Assembly: GCA_002501065.1 (NCBI GenBank)
Contig: DLRK01000016.1
Coordinates: forward strand, 27,207 to 43,199
DNA length: 15,993 nt
Direction: 5' to 3'
From: Akkermansiaceae bacterium UBA7890
GTDB lineage: Bacteria > Verrucomicrobiota > Verrucomicrobiia > Verrucomicrobiales > Akkermansiaceae
Each line of letters begins with the position of its first letter. The stretch's first letter is position 1. The position numbers were made by a program, and so were the translations under genes. Positions 7,827-15,937 of the stretch are shown piece by piece. The notes beneath the pieces are model-generated. The model searched no databases, had not been told where the DNA came from, and saw only the letters and a program-made list of their open reading frames with translations.

Positions 7827-7911
7827 TTCTGTTATGGGAACAGGCTTTGCGAGCGGTGGTCTTCGTGTTGAAATACAGCGTGTCCGGGAGATCCCGAACA
7901 ACTGCCGCGGA

Positions 7912-8964
7912 ATGATTACCACCAGCGTCGAACTCTCCGGACTGGTGGACAACCTGCCGTCCAACGGATCTCCCTTCGCGGGGATCGATCTGGAGGCGGA
8001 TAATCTGCATCGTTATGCGGAACAGTTGTGCCTTATTCAAATTTCCACCGGGGAGGAGGTGGTTCTGGTTGATCCCCTTGAGGTGGACGATCTCGATCCG
8101 CTGCGGGATTATCTGGCTGCCAACAGCATCTGGATGCACGGGGCGGATTTCGACATGACGTTGTTCCGCCGGGAGTTCGGAATGTTGCCGGGGATGATCT
8201 ACGATACTCAGATTGCCGCCCGCCTTCTGGGGATTCTCCGCTTCAGCTATGCCAACCTCGTGGAGCAGTTCTTTGACGTCAAGCTCTGCAAGGCTTCCCA
8301 GAAGGAGAACTGGGGGCAGCGGCCGCTGCCTGCGAAGATGTGTGAATACGCCAGTAACGATGTGCGCTATCTCCTGCCCCTGGCGGACAAGCTGGAAGAT
8401 GATCTGCGGACACGGGGACGCTTCGACTGGTTTGTGGAGAGTTGTCGATCCGCCATGGATCGCGTCATGGAGCGCGACATGGAACGTGAGGATCCCTGGC
8501 GTATTCGCGGTGCGGGCAAACTGGACAGCCAGGCCTTGGGCATGCTTCGTGCGGTCTGGAACTGGCGCGATGGGGAGGCACGGGAGTGGGATCGCCCTCC
8601 CTTCATGGTGGTGCGAAACCAGCAGTTGATCATGTGGGCGGAGTCACTGGCACGGGGGGAGAAGCTGGAAACACCGCGAAATGTGAAGGGTGGTCGCGCC
8701 AGGCGCCTGAAGGAGGCCATCGAGGAGGCCCGCCAGATTCCCCGGTCGGAGTGGCCGGAGCGCCGGAAGGGGACCGGGCGACGCTGGGACAGAGGCCAGG
8801 AGAAGCGGTATGAGGTTCTGGCCAGAAAGCGTGACAAGGCTGCCGAGTCCCTGGAAATCGAGTCGTCGGTGATCGCTTCACGGGCCGCTCTCGAGCAAAT
8901 CGCCTTGGAGGACGATCCCACCGAACACCTTCTGGGCTGGCAAAGGGCCCTTCTGGAGTTGTAG
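7912..8964 (+). CDS. rnd: Ribonuclease D-type 3'-5' exonuclease with HRDC region, 350 aa
   Basis: Predicted to trim RNA 3' ends, in tRNA or other stable-RNA maturation, using two metal ions. The DEDDy residues are all visible from the Met at 7912: Asp26 and Glu28 (GIDLEAD), Asp81 in HGADFDMTLF, Asp98 in YDTQ, and Tyr146 with Asp150 in YASNDVRYLL. A helical HRDC-like region follows (about 205-250, LDSQALGMLRAVWNWRD then PPFMVVRNQQLI), and the C-terminus is Arg/Lys-rich and helical. The length fits the family (about 370 residues). An in-frame ATG at 7834 would add 26 residues, but it lies directly behind the hairpin at 7803-7826 and has no ribosome site. The 7912 start gives the usual short lead-in (MITTSVELSGLVDNL) to the first strand, though it too lacks a clear Shine-Dalgarno. 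The next gene starts 14 nt downstream, suggesting co-transcription. The rnd symbol assumes true RNase D and not another DEDDy relative. Confidence 0.85.
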   Translation: MITTSVELSGLVDNLPSNGSPFAGIDLEADNLHRYAEQLCLIQISTGEEVVLVDPLEVDDLDPLRDYLAANSIWMHGADFDMTLFRREFGMLPGMIYDTQIAARLLGILRFSYANLVEQFFDVKLCKASQKENWGQRPLPAKMCEYASNDVRYLLPLADKLEDDLRTRGRFDWFVESCRSAMDRVMERDMEREDPWRIRGAGKLDSQALGMLRAVWNWRDGEAREWDRPPFMVVRNQQLIMWAESLARGEKLETPRNVKGGRARRLKEAIEEARQIPRSEWPERRKGTGRRWDRGQEKRYEVLARKRDKAAESLEIESSVIASRAALEQIALEDDPTEHLLGWQRALLEL

Positions 8965-8978
8965 ACTGGTTCAGACAG

Positions 8979-9614
8979 GTGGTTTCGGCAGGGCAGCAGC
9001 AGGAGAGGACCGGGAAAGTTTCCCTGCAATCACCCGTCGGGGTGTCTCTCCGTTTTCGATGTTCCTCCTGCCAGATGCTGCTGGAAGTAGCTGCCGAGTT
9101 GGCGGGAGTCAGTGGTCCCTGTCCGGGATGCCGCAGGATGATTACTGCGCCGCAGGCATCTCCACGAGCCCGTCAGCCGGAACCATGCCCGATCGACTCG
9201 TCACCAGGCGAGTCCGGTCAGGGAGAGGAGAGGCCAGGGGTGAAGGAGAGTGAAATGTCTGCCGTGGAACAGCCTTCCCTGCCGCAGGAGGAGCTCTCCG
9301 GGGAGCGATCTTCGGCTCTCTCAGAGCAGGGAACCGGACGTGTTCGAAAGGTGAAGCGAAGGCGTAAAAGGAGGAAACAACAGGCCAAGGTGCGGCACGA
9401 GGTCCGGAGCGGGACTGATCACCCCATTGATCCAGTCACGATACTTGGGGAGAGCTACCGGGAAAAGAGGCAGCGCAAGGCCATAATCAAGCTCGTGCTG
9501 GCGTTTTTACTGACTCTTGCGGCTGTCATTTCGATCATCAGGATCACCCAGAAGGGGGTGGCTGGACATCCCCCCGGAGGGGAGGAAGAGGTTATTGAAA
9601 ACCTGTCCCGCTGA
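8979..9614 (+). CDS. Zinc-ribbon single-pass membrane protein of unknown function
   Basis: Not recognised as a named family. From the GTG at 8979, two Cys pairs (CSSC at 28-31 and CPGC at 48-51) form a likely zinc ribbon. A Pro/Ser/Glu-rich, low-complexity linker follows (about 55-118), then a very basic cluster (about 121-143, with KRRRKRRK). One hydrophobic helix lies at about 168-189 (IIKLVLAFLLTLAAVISII), with a short acidic tail. The basic cluster before the helix predicts a cytoplasmic ribbon and an external tail. Small proteins of this layout, starting near FRCxxC, recur in Verrucomicrobia and Planctomycetes. The start is uncertain: neither GTG 8979 nor the in-frame GTG at 9042 (MSLRFRCSSC) has a good ribosome site, and 9042 gives the more usual beginning. 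It probably shares a transcript with the RNase D gene. Confidence 0.65.
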   Translation: MVSAGQQQERTGKVSLQSPVGVSLRFRCSSCQMLLEVAAELAGVSGPCPGCRRMITAPQASPRARQPEPCPIDSSPGESGQGEERPGVKESEMSAVEQPSLPQEELSGERSSALSEQGTGRVRKVKRRRKRRKQQAKVRHEVRSGTDHPIDPVTILGESYREKRQRKAIIKLVLAFLLTLAAVISIIRITQKGVAGHPPGGEEEVIENLSR

Positions 9615-9653
9615 GCCCGTTTCCGGCCCCCATTTTAACGGCCTGAGCGGGTC
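9605..9653 (+). other. Imperfect long hairpin over the end of the zinc-ribbon gene
   Basis: Arms of 17 nt (9605-9621 and 9637-9653) pair at 14 of 17 positions around a 15-nt loop. The stop codon at 9612-9614 lies inside the left arm. An eight-A run follows where a terminator on this strand would need T, so it is not a standard intrinsic terminator. It may be a 3'-end structure or the upstream part of the gyrB leader. Confidence 0.4.
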
Positions 9654-9734
9654 AAAAAAAATTGCTCCAGAGGGCCATTCCAAGGCGAAAGAATCTTGTT
9701 TCAACCCCGGTTCTGGACCATCTTTGAGGCACCT

Positions 9735-12290
9735 ATGCCGAACGCTGAATCGGAGGCCGAAGAGCCGGGAATCACGGTCTCCAAAGAGGAGGTATACGAC
9801 GCTTCCAAGATCGATAAACTGGAGGGACTGGAAGCGGTTCGAAAGCGTCCAGGGATGTACATCGGAGACCCCGATGAGCGCGGTTTGCACCACCTCGTCT
9901 TTGAGGTGCTGGATAACTCCATCGACGAGCACCTGGCGGGATTCTGTGATCGTATCAAGGTCACAATTCACGTCGACGGATCAGTGTCAATCTCGGACGA
10001 TGGGCGGGGAATTCCGGTCGATATTCATCCCAAGTTCAAGATCCCCGCAGTGGAACTGGTTCTCACCGACCTGCATGCGGGCGGAAAATTCGGGCAGGGA
10101 GCCTACAAATATTCGGGTGGCCTGCACGGGGTGGGGGCCAAGTGCGTGAATGCGCTCTCGGACTGGTTCAAGGCGGAAGTCAGGCGTGAAGGGAAGGTGC
10201 ATTCCATCACCTTCGAACGCGGGAAGACCACCGAACCGCTCCAGGTCATCGGGGAGGTGGATCCGGATCTGACCGGCACGACCGTCACCTTCTTTCCCGA
10301 TGCCACCATCTTTGTCGACACCATTGAGTTCAAGTTCAACCGACTGGGGACCCGGTTGCGCGAACTGGCCTTCCTGAATCCGGGGTTGACCATTGATCTC
10401 GCTGACGAGCGCCCTGAGAGCGCTGACGCAACGACTTTTTTCTACGCCCGTGGAATCGAGGAATTTGTCATCCAGCTCGGGGAAAACAAGACCCTCGTTC
10501 ATCCCGATCCCATTGCCCTGCGGGGGAAGCGGAAGATCGAGGTGGATTACGACGGGAAGGTGACCAAGGACGACGTCTTTGTGGATGTCGTGCTGCAATA
10601 CAACGACAGCTATAACGACCAGATACTGTGTTTTGCCAACTCCATTTCCAATGCCGACGGAGGCACCCATCTGACCGGTTTCCGAACCGCCCTCACCCGA
10701 TCCATCAACCACTACGCCAAGGGGAACAAGATTCTCAAGGAGAAGGATCCCTCCCTGACCGGTGATGACGTGCGGGAAGGACTGGTAGCGGTGATCTCGG
10801 TAAAACTGCCTGACCCTCGTTTCAGTTCGCAGACCAAGGACAAGTTGGTCAATACCGAGATTGAAGGAGTTGTAAGCTCCATCGTCTATGAGGGGCTGCA
10901 GACCTACTTCGATGAGAATCCTTCCATCGCCAAGACCGTGATCGAGAAGGCCGCCAATGCGGCGCGGGCGCGGGAGGCGGCGCGCAAGGCGCGGGAGACC
11001 GTTCGCAAATCGGCGCTCTCGGGCGGTGGACTGCCCGGAAAACTGGCAGACTGTTCCGAGCGGGATCCGGCCAGGAGTGAACTGTATATCGTGGAGGGTG
11101 ATTCTGCCGGAGGCTCGGCCAAGCAGGGCCGTGATCGACGGACCCAGGCCATCCTGCCCCTGCGGGGCAAACTCATCAACGTGGAGAAGGCCCGCCTGCA
11201 TAAGGCGCTTCAGAACAAGGAAATCCAGAGCATGATCACCGCCATCGGGGCGGGTATCGGGGACGGTGACCAGGAAGGCGCCTTCAACATCGAGAAGGTG
11301 CGCTACCACAAGGTCATCATCATGACCGATGCCGACGTGGACGGATCCCACATCCGCACCCTCCTGCTCACCTTCTTCTGTCGCCAGATGCCGGAACTGG
11401 TGAAGCACGGGTTTCTCTATATCGCCCAACCTCCTCTCTACCTTGTGACGCGCAAGAAGCGAAAGGAGTATGTGCAGGACGATGGGGAGTTGAACAAGAT
11501 CCTCATTGACCTGGGTGCCGATGACGTTCAGTTGCGACCGGCGGGTGGAGGGGCAGTCATCGAGGCGGATTCGCTCAAGGAAATTCTCGACACGCTCTCC
11601 GTTCTCTCCCGCTACGCGAGCAGTATCGAGGGTAACGGAGGAAACTTCGCCGACTACCTGGCCGCCCGGGAGGAAGGGCATCTCCCTGAATACATGGTGC
11701 GGGTGCGGGAAGGAAACGAGGAAACCATTCACTACTTTTCCAGTGAGTCCGCCCTGCGCGTTTTTTCAGACGCCAATCGTGACCTGCGGCTCTTTGGGGA
11801 GCTTTCCGCGGAGGAGGAAGAGGAAATCGCGGCCTCAAACGGTAACACGATCTCGCGGCGGGCGGTCCGCTACGAACTGCACGAGAGCCACGCCGTGGCC
11901 AAGCTCCTTGAGCGTCTTGAGGAGGGGGGGATCAACACGGGAAACTTCTTTTCCATGGACCAGCCACTCTACGAGATCGTGGAAGGAGAAGGGGAGAAGG
12001 AAACGGTGGCTCCACTCTTTTCCGTCCCGGAAATCCTCGACAGGGTGCTCGAGATCGGGCGCCGCGGTGTGAGCATCAAACGCTTCAAGGGCCTTGGTGA
12101 AATGAATGCCAAGGAACTGTACAGCACAACGATGGATCCGGACACCCGTCAGCTCCTGCGGGTCCGCCTGGATGAGGACAACCATCTTGAGGCCGACCGC
12201 ATGCTCGATACCCTGATGGGCGACGTGGTCGAGCCGCGCAAACGCTTTATCGAGGATAATGCACTGAATGTCCGGAACCTGGACGTGTAG
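9735..12290 (+). CDS. gyrB: DNA gyrase subunit B, 851 aa
   Basis: ATPase subunit of DNA gyrase, which introduces negative supercoils as an A2B2 tetramer. The start at 9735 follows GAGG at 5 nt. An in-frame ATG at 9696 lacks this site. The GHKL ATPase domain shows EVLDNSIDE with Glu57 and Asn61, SDDGRGIP (Asp88, Arg91) and the ATP lid GGLHGVGAKCVNALS. Arg151 (RREGKVH) is the equivalent of the E. coli coumarin-contact Arg136. The TOPRIM domain has IVEGDSAGG (Glu454) and MTDADVDGSHI (Asp532, Asp534, Asp536), with LPLRGKLINVEKAR between them. About 165 residues separate the TOPRIM end (PPLYLV) from the C-terminal FKGLGEMNAKELYSTTMDP, as in long GyrB proteins of the E. coli type. gyrA follows after 26 nt, so the pair is probably one operon. 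Confidence 0.97.
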   Translation: MPNAESEAEEPGITVSKEEVYDASKIDKLEGLEAVRKRPGMYIGDPDERGLHHLVFEVLDNSIDEHLAGFCDRIKVTIHVDGSVSISDDGRGIPVDIHPKFKIPAVELVLTDLHAGGKFGQGAYKYSGGLHGVGAKCVNALSDWFKAEVRREGKVHSITFERGKTTEPLQVIGEVDPDLTGTTVTFFPDATIFVDTIEFKFNRLGTRLRELAFLNPGLTIDLADERPESADATTFFYARGIEEFVIQLGENKTLVHPDPIALRGKRKIEVDYDGKVTKDDVFVDVVLQYNDSYNDQILCFANSISNADGGTHLTGFRTALTRSINHYAKGNKILKEKDPSLTGDDVREGLVAVISVKLPDPRFSSQTKDKLVNTEIEGVVSSIVYEGLQTYFDENPSIAKTVIEKAANAARAREAARKARETVRKSALSGGGLPGKLADCSERDPARSELYIVEGDSAGGSAKQGRDRRTQAILPLRGKLINVEKARLHKALQNKEIQSMITAIGAGIGDGDQEGAFNIEKVRYHKVIIMTDADVDGSHIRTLLLTFFCRQMPELVKHGFLYIAQPPLYLVTRKKRKEYVQDDGELNKILIDLGADDVQLRPAGGGAVIEADSLKEILDTLSVLSRYASSIEGNGGNFADYLAAREEGHLPEYMVRVREGNEETIHYFSSESALRVFSDANRDLRLFGELSAEEEEEIAASNGNTISRRAVRYELHESHAVAKLLERLEEGGINTGNFFSMDQPLYEIVEGEGEKETVAPLFSVPEILDRVLEIGRRGVSIKRFKGLGEMNAKELYSTTMDPDTRQLLRVRLDEDNHLEADRMLDTLMGDVVEPRKRFIEDNALNVRNLDV

Positions 12291-12316
12291 AAGATCTCAG
12301 CAGGCAGTAGAATTTC

Positions 12317-14920
12317 ATGTCATCAGAAGACGATATCAAGCCGATCAACGTCGCCGACGAGCTCTCCAAGTCCTTCCTGGACTACTCGATGTCGGTGATC
12401 GTTTCGCGTGCCCTGCCCGATGTCAGGGACGGGTTGAAGCCGTCCCAGCGTCGCATCCTTTATGCGATGAACGACCTGGCCCTGGCGCCCAACAAGGCCC
12501 ACCGGAAATGCGCCAAGATCTGTGGCGACACTTCGGGTAACTACCACCCTCACGGGGAAGCGGTGATCTATCCCACTCTTGTCAACATGGCCCAGGACTG
12601 GTCCATGAGAGAGATCCTGGTGGATGGGCAGGGGAATTTCGGATCTCCCGAAGCTGATCCGCCAGCCGCCATGCGGTATACCGAGGCGCGCCTGACGCAT
12701 CTGGGGATGGCCATGATGGCCGACCTGGATAAACGGACGGTCGACTTCGTTCCCAATTACGACGAAACCAGCACGGAACCGACGGTTTTTCCGGCGGCTT
12801 TTCCCAATCTCCTGGTTAATGGAGGGACCGGAATCGCGGTGGGGATGGCCACGAACCTACCGCCCCACAACCTGGGGGAGATCGTGGATGCCCTCTGTGC
12901 CCAGATCGACAATCCCGAGATCACGTTGCCCGAATTAATGCAGCATGTGAAGGGGCCCGACTTTCCGGTGGCTTGCGAGATTCGCGGAGTGAAGGGAATT
13001 GAGAGCTACTTCGCTACGGGTCGCGGGTCGGTCAAGATGCGAGGCAAGATGGAGGTGGACGAAAAGGAGAACGGCACCGCCATCATCACGATTACGGAAG
13101 TGCCGTATGGCGTGAACCGCGCCACCCTCCAACAGCGGATCGCGGAACTGGTGAACCAGAAGATCCTGACCGGGATTTCGGGGATGCGGGATCTCACCGA
13201 CGAAAATACGCGTATTGAGATCACCCTGAAGCGAGACGCCCGGCCCCAGGTTCTGGTCAACCAGATCTACAAACTCACCGCGATGGAGACATCGTTCAGC
13301 GTGAACATGCTCGCCATTCACGAGCGTCGGCCGAAGCTGCTTTCGTTGAAAGAGGCGCTCGATTGTTACATCGAGCACCGGCGGGAGGTGGTGGTTCGCC
13401 GCACGCGCTACCTGCTTGAAAAAGCCGAAGACCGCGCGGAAACCCTGGAAGCACTCCTCCTGGCCCTGGGGTGCCTGGACGATTTCATCAAGATGATCCG
13501 CAGCTCGAAAAGCCGCGACGAAGCGCGTGAAAAGGTGCGGGGCTATACCTTCAAGCGGGAGGCGGCCGAAAGCCTGGGCGTGCTCATTCGCGATCAACCG
13601 AGCCTGCAGGGCGACGACTATGTGTTCACCGACCGGCAGGTGAATGCCATCCTTGAGCTGCGCCTCTATCAATTGGTGGCGCTTGAACGTGAAAAGATCA
13701 AGAATGACTACGACGGGGTCATCGAGGAGATCAAGGACCTCATGGATATCCTGGCCAAGGAGGCGCGGGTGCTTGGGATCATCAAGGACGAGCTCCTGGA
13801 GGTGAAGGAAAAGTATGGAAATCCGCGCAAGTGCGAGATCCTTCCGGATGAAGGCGAGATCGCGATCGAGGATCTCATTGCCAATGAGGGCATGATCTGC
13901 ACGCTCAGCCACCGTGGCTATGTGAAGAGGACGTCTGCCAGCGAATATCGCCTGCAGGGCCGCGGTGGAAAGGGAGTCCGGGGAATGGAAACGCGTGGTT
14001 CCAACGAGGATGACGATGACTTCGTGGAGCACCTCTTCAGCGCGCAGGCACACGATTACCTGATGTTCTTCACAAATACGGGACGGGTTTACGTGGAGCG
14101 GGTCTACGAGCTTCCGGAGGGCTCCCGGGCCTCCAAGGGGCGAAGCATCAAGAACGTGCTCAACCTGCAGCCTGAGGAGTCCATCGCGGCCATGCTGCGT
14201 CTCGAACGTCGCCTCGACGAGGAAGGCGACGATGTCACTTTTGGCCAGGACGCGGGCTTTGTGCTTTTCGCCACCCGCAGGGGCAAGGTGAAGAAAACCG
14301 GCCTCTACGACTTCCGCAACTTCCGCAAGGACGGCATCATTGCAATCAAGCTTGATGAGGGCAACGAACTCATCGATGTGCGTCTCACTAACGGCAGCGA
14401 TGAGATCGTGCTGGTGACGAGTAATGGTCTCAGCCTGCGCTTTCGGGAGGAACAGGCGCGTCCCATGGGGCGCACTGCCGCGGGGGTGGCCGGAATCAAG
14501 CCGGTGGGCAATGATGTGCTGGTGGGGTTGGCCCTGGTGAGTGACCAGAGCACTCTCCTGGTCGCCTCCGAGAATGGGATTGGCAAGCGAACTTCCTTTG
14601 GTGAATACCGGGCTCAGACGCGTGGTGGAAAGGGGATCATCACCATGAAGGTAACCGGGAAGACCGGGCAGGTGGTGGGCGCAGTGGCGGTGGAGGAAGA
14701 CGACGAACTGATGCTCATGACCACAGGCGGGCAGAGCATCCGGATTCGTTGTTCGGAGGTGCGGGAAACCGGACGGAATGCACAGGGGGTCAAACTGGTC
14801 ACCCTGCGGGGTGACGAGAAGTTGCAGGACATCGCGAAGGTAGTGGCCGGGGAGGGCGATGAGGAAGAGAGTGAGGACAGCGGGGAGGATGCTCCGCCAG
14901 ATGCCGACCAGGAAGAATAG
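12317..14920 (+). CDS. gyrA: DNA gyrase subunit A, 867 aa
   Basis: Breakage-reunion and DNA-wrapping subunit of gyrase. The N-terminal half has the winged-helix region (DVRDGLKPSQRRILYAM), the active-site Tyr121 in AAMRYTEARL, and VDGQGNFGSPEAD. A coiled-coil/dimer region follows (about 350-500). The C-terminal six-bladed DNA-wrapping domain carries the GyrA box QGRGGKG at 547-553, which marks gyrase and not topoisomerase IV. A second box-like QTRGGKG lies at 767-773. The tail is strongly acidic (about 845-867). In the quinolone region HPHGEAVIYP (77-86), the positions matching E. coli Ser83 and Asp87 are Ala82 and Pro86. The ATG at 12317 is 26 nt after gyrB and has only a weak ribosome site, consistent with coupled expression. 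No intrinsic terminator is visible downstream. Confidence 0.97.
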   Translation: MSSEDDIKPINVADELSKSFLDYSMSVIVSRALPDVRDGLKPSQRRILYAMNDLALAPNKAHRKCAKICGDTSGNYHPHGEAVIYPTLVNMAQDWSMREILVDGQGNFGSPEADPPAAMRYTEARLTHLGMAMMADLDKRTVDFVPNYDETSTEPTVFPAAFPNLLVNGGTGIAVGMATNLPPHNLGEIVDALCAQIDNPEITLPELMQHVKGPDFPVACEIRGVKGIESYFATGRGSVKMRGKMEVDEKENGTAIITITEVPYGVNRATLQQRIAELVNQKILTGISGMRDLTDENTRIEITLKRDARPQVLVNQIYKLTAMETSFSVNMLAIHERRPKLLSLKEALDCYIEHRREVVVRRTRYLLEKAEDRAETLEALLLALGCLDDFIKMIRSSKSRDEAREKVRGYTFKREAAESLGVLIRDQPSLQGDDYVFTDRQVNAILELRLYQLVALEREKIKNDYDGVIEEIKDLMDILAKEARVLGIIKDELLEVKEKYGNPRKCEILPDEGEIAIEDLIANEGMICTLSHRGYVKRTSASEYRLQGRGGKGVRGMETRGSNEDDDDFVEHLFSAQAHDYLMFFTNTGRVYVERVYELPEGSRASKGRSIKNVLNLQPEESIAAMLRLERRLDEEGDDVTFGQDAGFVLFATRRGKVKKTGLYDFRNFRKDGIIAIKLDEGNELIDVRLTNGSDEIVLVTSNGLSLRFREEQARPMGRTAAGVAGIKPVGNDVLVGLALVSDQSTLLVASENGIGKRTSFGEYRAQTRGGKGIITMKVTGKTGQVVGAVAVEEDDELMLMTTGGQSIRIRCSEVRETGRNAQGVKLVTLRGDEKLQDIAKVVAGEGDEEESEDSGEDAPPDADQEE

Positions 14921-14963
14921 AGAATACTGTTGCCCTTGTGCCCGGGAAGGAGGGACAGGCCTT

Positions 14964-15083
14964 ATGGTTGTAAGATTTTGGCAATTGAAGGATTACGTGT
15001 TAGTGTTTCCCGGCATCGCGTTAAATTTGGCAGATTGCCATTGTGGTGCTCCGGTGCTTCAATCCCGCGCTACCAGATCATGA
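14964..15083 (+). CDS. Candidate 39-codon leader ORF overlapping the next start
   Basis: An ATG at 14964 follows an excellent Shine-Dalgarno, AAGGAGGG at 14947-14954, with a 9-nt spacer. The frame encodes 39 residues (MVVRFWQLKDYVLVF...) and ends at a TGA (15081-15083) that overlaps the next gene's ATG (15080) as ATGA. That downstream start has no ribosome site of its own. Codon use is unlike the neighbours, with two TTA and two AGA codons. The peptide has no recognised family, and a non-coding leader remains possible. Confidence 0.4.
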   Translation: MVVRFWQLKDYVLVFPGIALNLADCHCGAPVLQSRATRS

Positions 15084-15880
15084 ATACCCATCGTTCCGTT
15101 CCTGGATTCCTTGCCGCCGCAGTGGCCATTTCGTTCTTTGGCAGTCCCATCCTGCAGGCCCAGAACGAGAGAAAGCGTGATCGGGCCCTCCGTATTCTTG
15201 CGGTGGGGCAGGAACCACCCTGGCGTGAGGTGATCCAGGGGGGGCGTCGAGTGCAGGTTGCCCCTCCTCTGGGCGCTCTTCCTCCGGGTCGGCTCCAACT
15301 CTCCAACGCCCAGGGAATCGAGTTGGGTGAAGCGCTAGCGGTGAAACTCAATCAGATCTCGAGTGTGATGTCGGTCAATCCGGGTAACCACCCGCTGCAC
15401 GCGGTGGGGAACGTGGGCCTGGAACCGAAACCCTGGTATAATCTCAAGTTTCCCAACATGGCGGCTGGGTTGGCTATTCTCTGGCGGGATCCCGCCAAGG
15501 GAAAATGGACCGATGGCTGCAAGGGGATGGTGCTGCGTGACGACCTCACCGGTTTTCCCGCGGGACGAATTCGGATCGTCAACGTGTCGAGGTATTCACT
15601 CGGGTTGAAGTTCGGAACGGAGAAGGGGTTGCTCAAGCCGGGTCAGATCCTGTTGCGTGCAGGGAAGTCGGGCTCCTTCAGCAAGGTGCCGCTGGAGCTT
15701 TCGGTGAAGGATAAGAGTGGACGCTGGGTGCGCGTCATTTCCCAGGAGATCAATCAGGGACCCGAGCACCGGACGTATGTGGTCCTTTATACCAATGACG
15801 GGGAGGCGCCCACCCGCCCGGTTGGCGCGGTGGTCCTGCGGGAGACCGCCCGGAGTCCGGTGGTCAAGAGCGGGCGCTAG
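15080..15880 (+). CDS. Exported protein of unknown function, 266 aa
   Basis: The ATG at 15080 opens a clear Sec signal peptide (MNTHRSVPGFLAAAVAISFF, cleavage probably after LQAQ near residue 30). Starting further upstream in this frame would bury the signal. The mature part is basic and probably beta-rich, with alternating hydrophobic and polar stretches: LAILWRD, FPAGRIRIVNVSRYSLGLKFG, LKPGQILLRAG and TYVVLYTND. These read like a beta-sandwich domain. No Cys lipobox, catalytic motif or membrane anchor is visible, so it is probably periplasmic or secreted. I do not recognise a named family. Proteins with a similar RIVN-x-S pattern occur in Verrucomicrobia, which is a general impression only. 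It overlaps the candidate leader ORF by ATGA, suggesting translational coupling. No terminator is seen downstream. Confidence 0.75.
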   Translation: MNTHRSVPGFLAAAVAISFFGSPILQAQNERKRDRALRILAVGQEPPWREVIQGGRRVQVAPPLGALPPGRLQLSNAQGIELGEALAVKLNQISSVMSVNPGNHPLHAVGNVGLEPKPWYNLKFPNMAAGLAILWRDPAKGKWTDGCKGMVLRDDLTGFPAGRIRIVNVSRYSLGLKFGTEKGLLKPGQILLRAGKSGSFSKVPLELSVKDKSGRWVRVISQEINQGPEHRTYVVLYTNDGEAPTRPVGAVVLRETARSPVVKSGR

Positions 15881-15937
15881 GGTGCTTTACGCTGGAGGAT
15901 TACACCGGATGGGCCAGGGCTGGAGTTTCTGAGGCAA

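Noticed and set aside
7834..7911. ATG at 7834 as the RNase D start
   Set aside because: It lies 8 nt after a hairpin with no ribosome site and adds 26 residues not expected before the first exonuclease strand.
9654..9661. A-run after the 9605-9653 hairpin as part of a minus-strand terminator
   Set aside because: For a minus-strand transcript the T-run would come before the hairpin, which is the wrong order, and no minus-strand gene exists nearby.
9987..11732. Long open frame (581 codons) on the minus strand within gyrB
   Set aside because: It lies wholly antisense to a certain gene, its translation shows no recognisable domain, and long antisense frames are expected from GC-rich third-position codon bias.
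12935..14053. Minus-strand open frame of 372 codons within gyrA
   Set aside because: Antisense shadow of gyrA with no motif of its own.
15909..15932. Seven-codon ORF (MGQGWSF) with a GGAGG site upstream
   Set aside because: Too short to support, with a 10-nt spacer. It could be a leader for the edge ORF but nothing else backs it.
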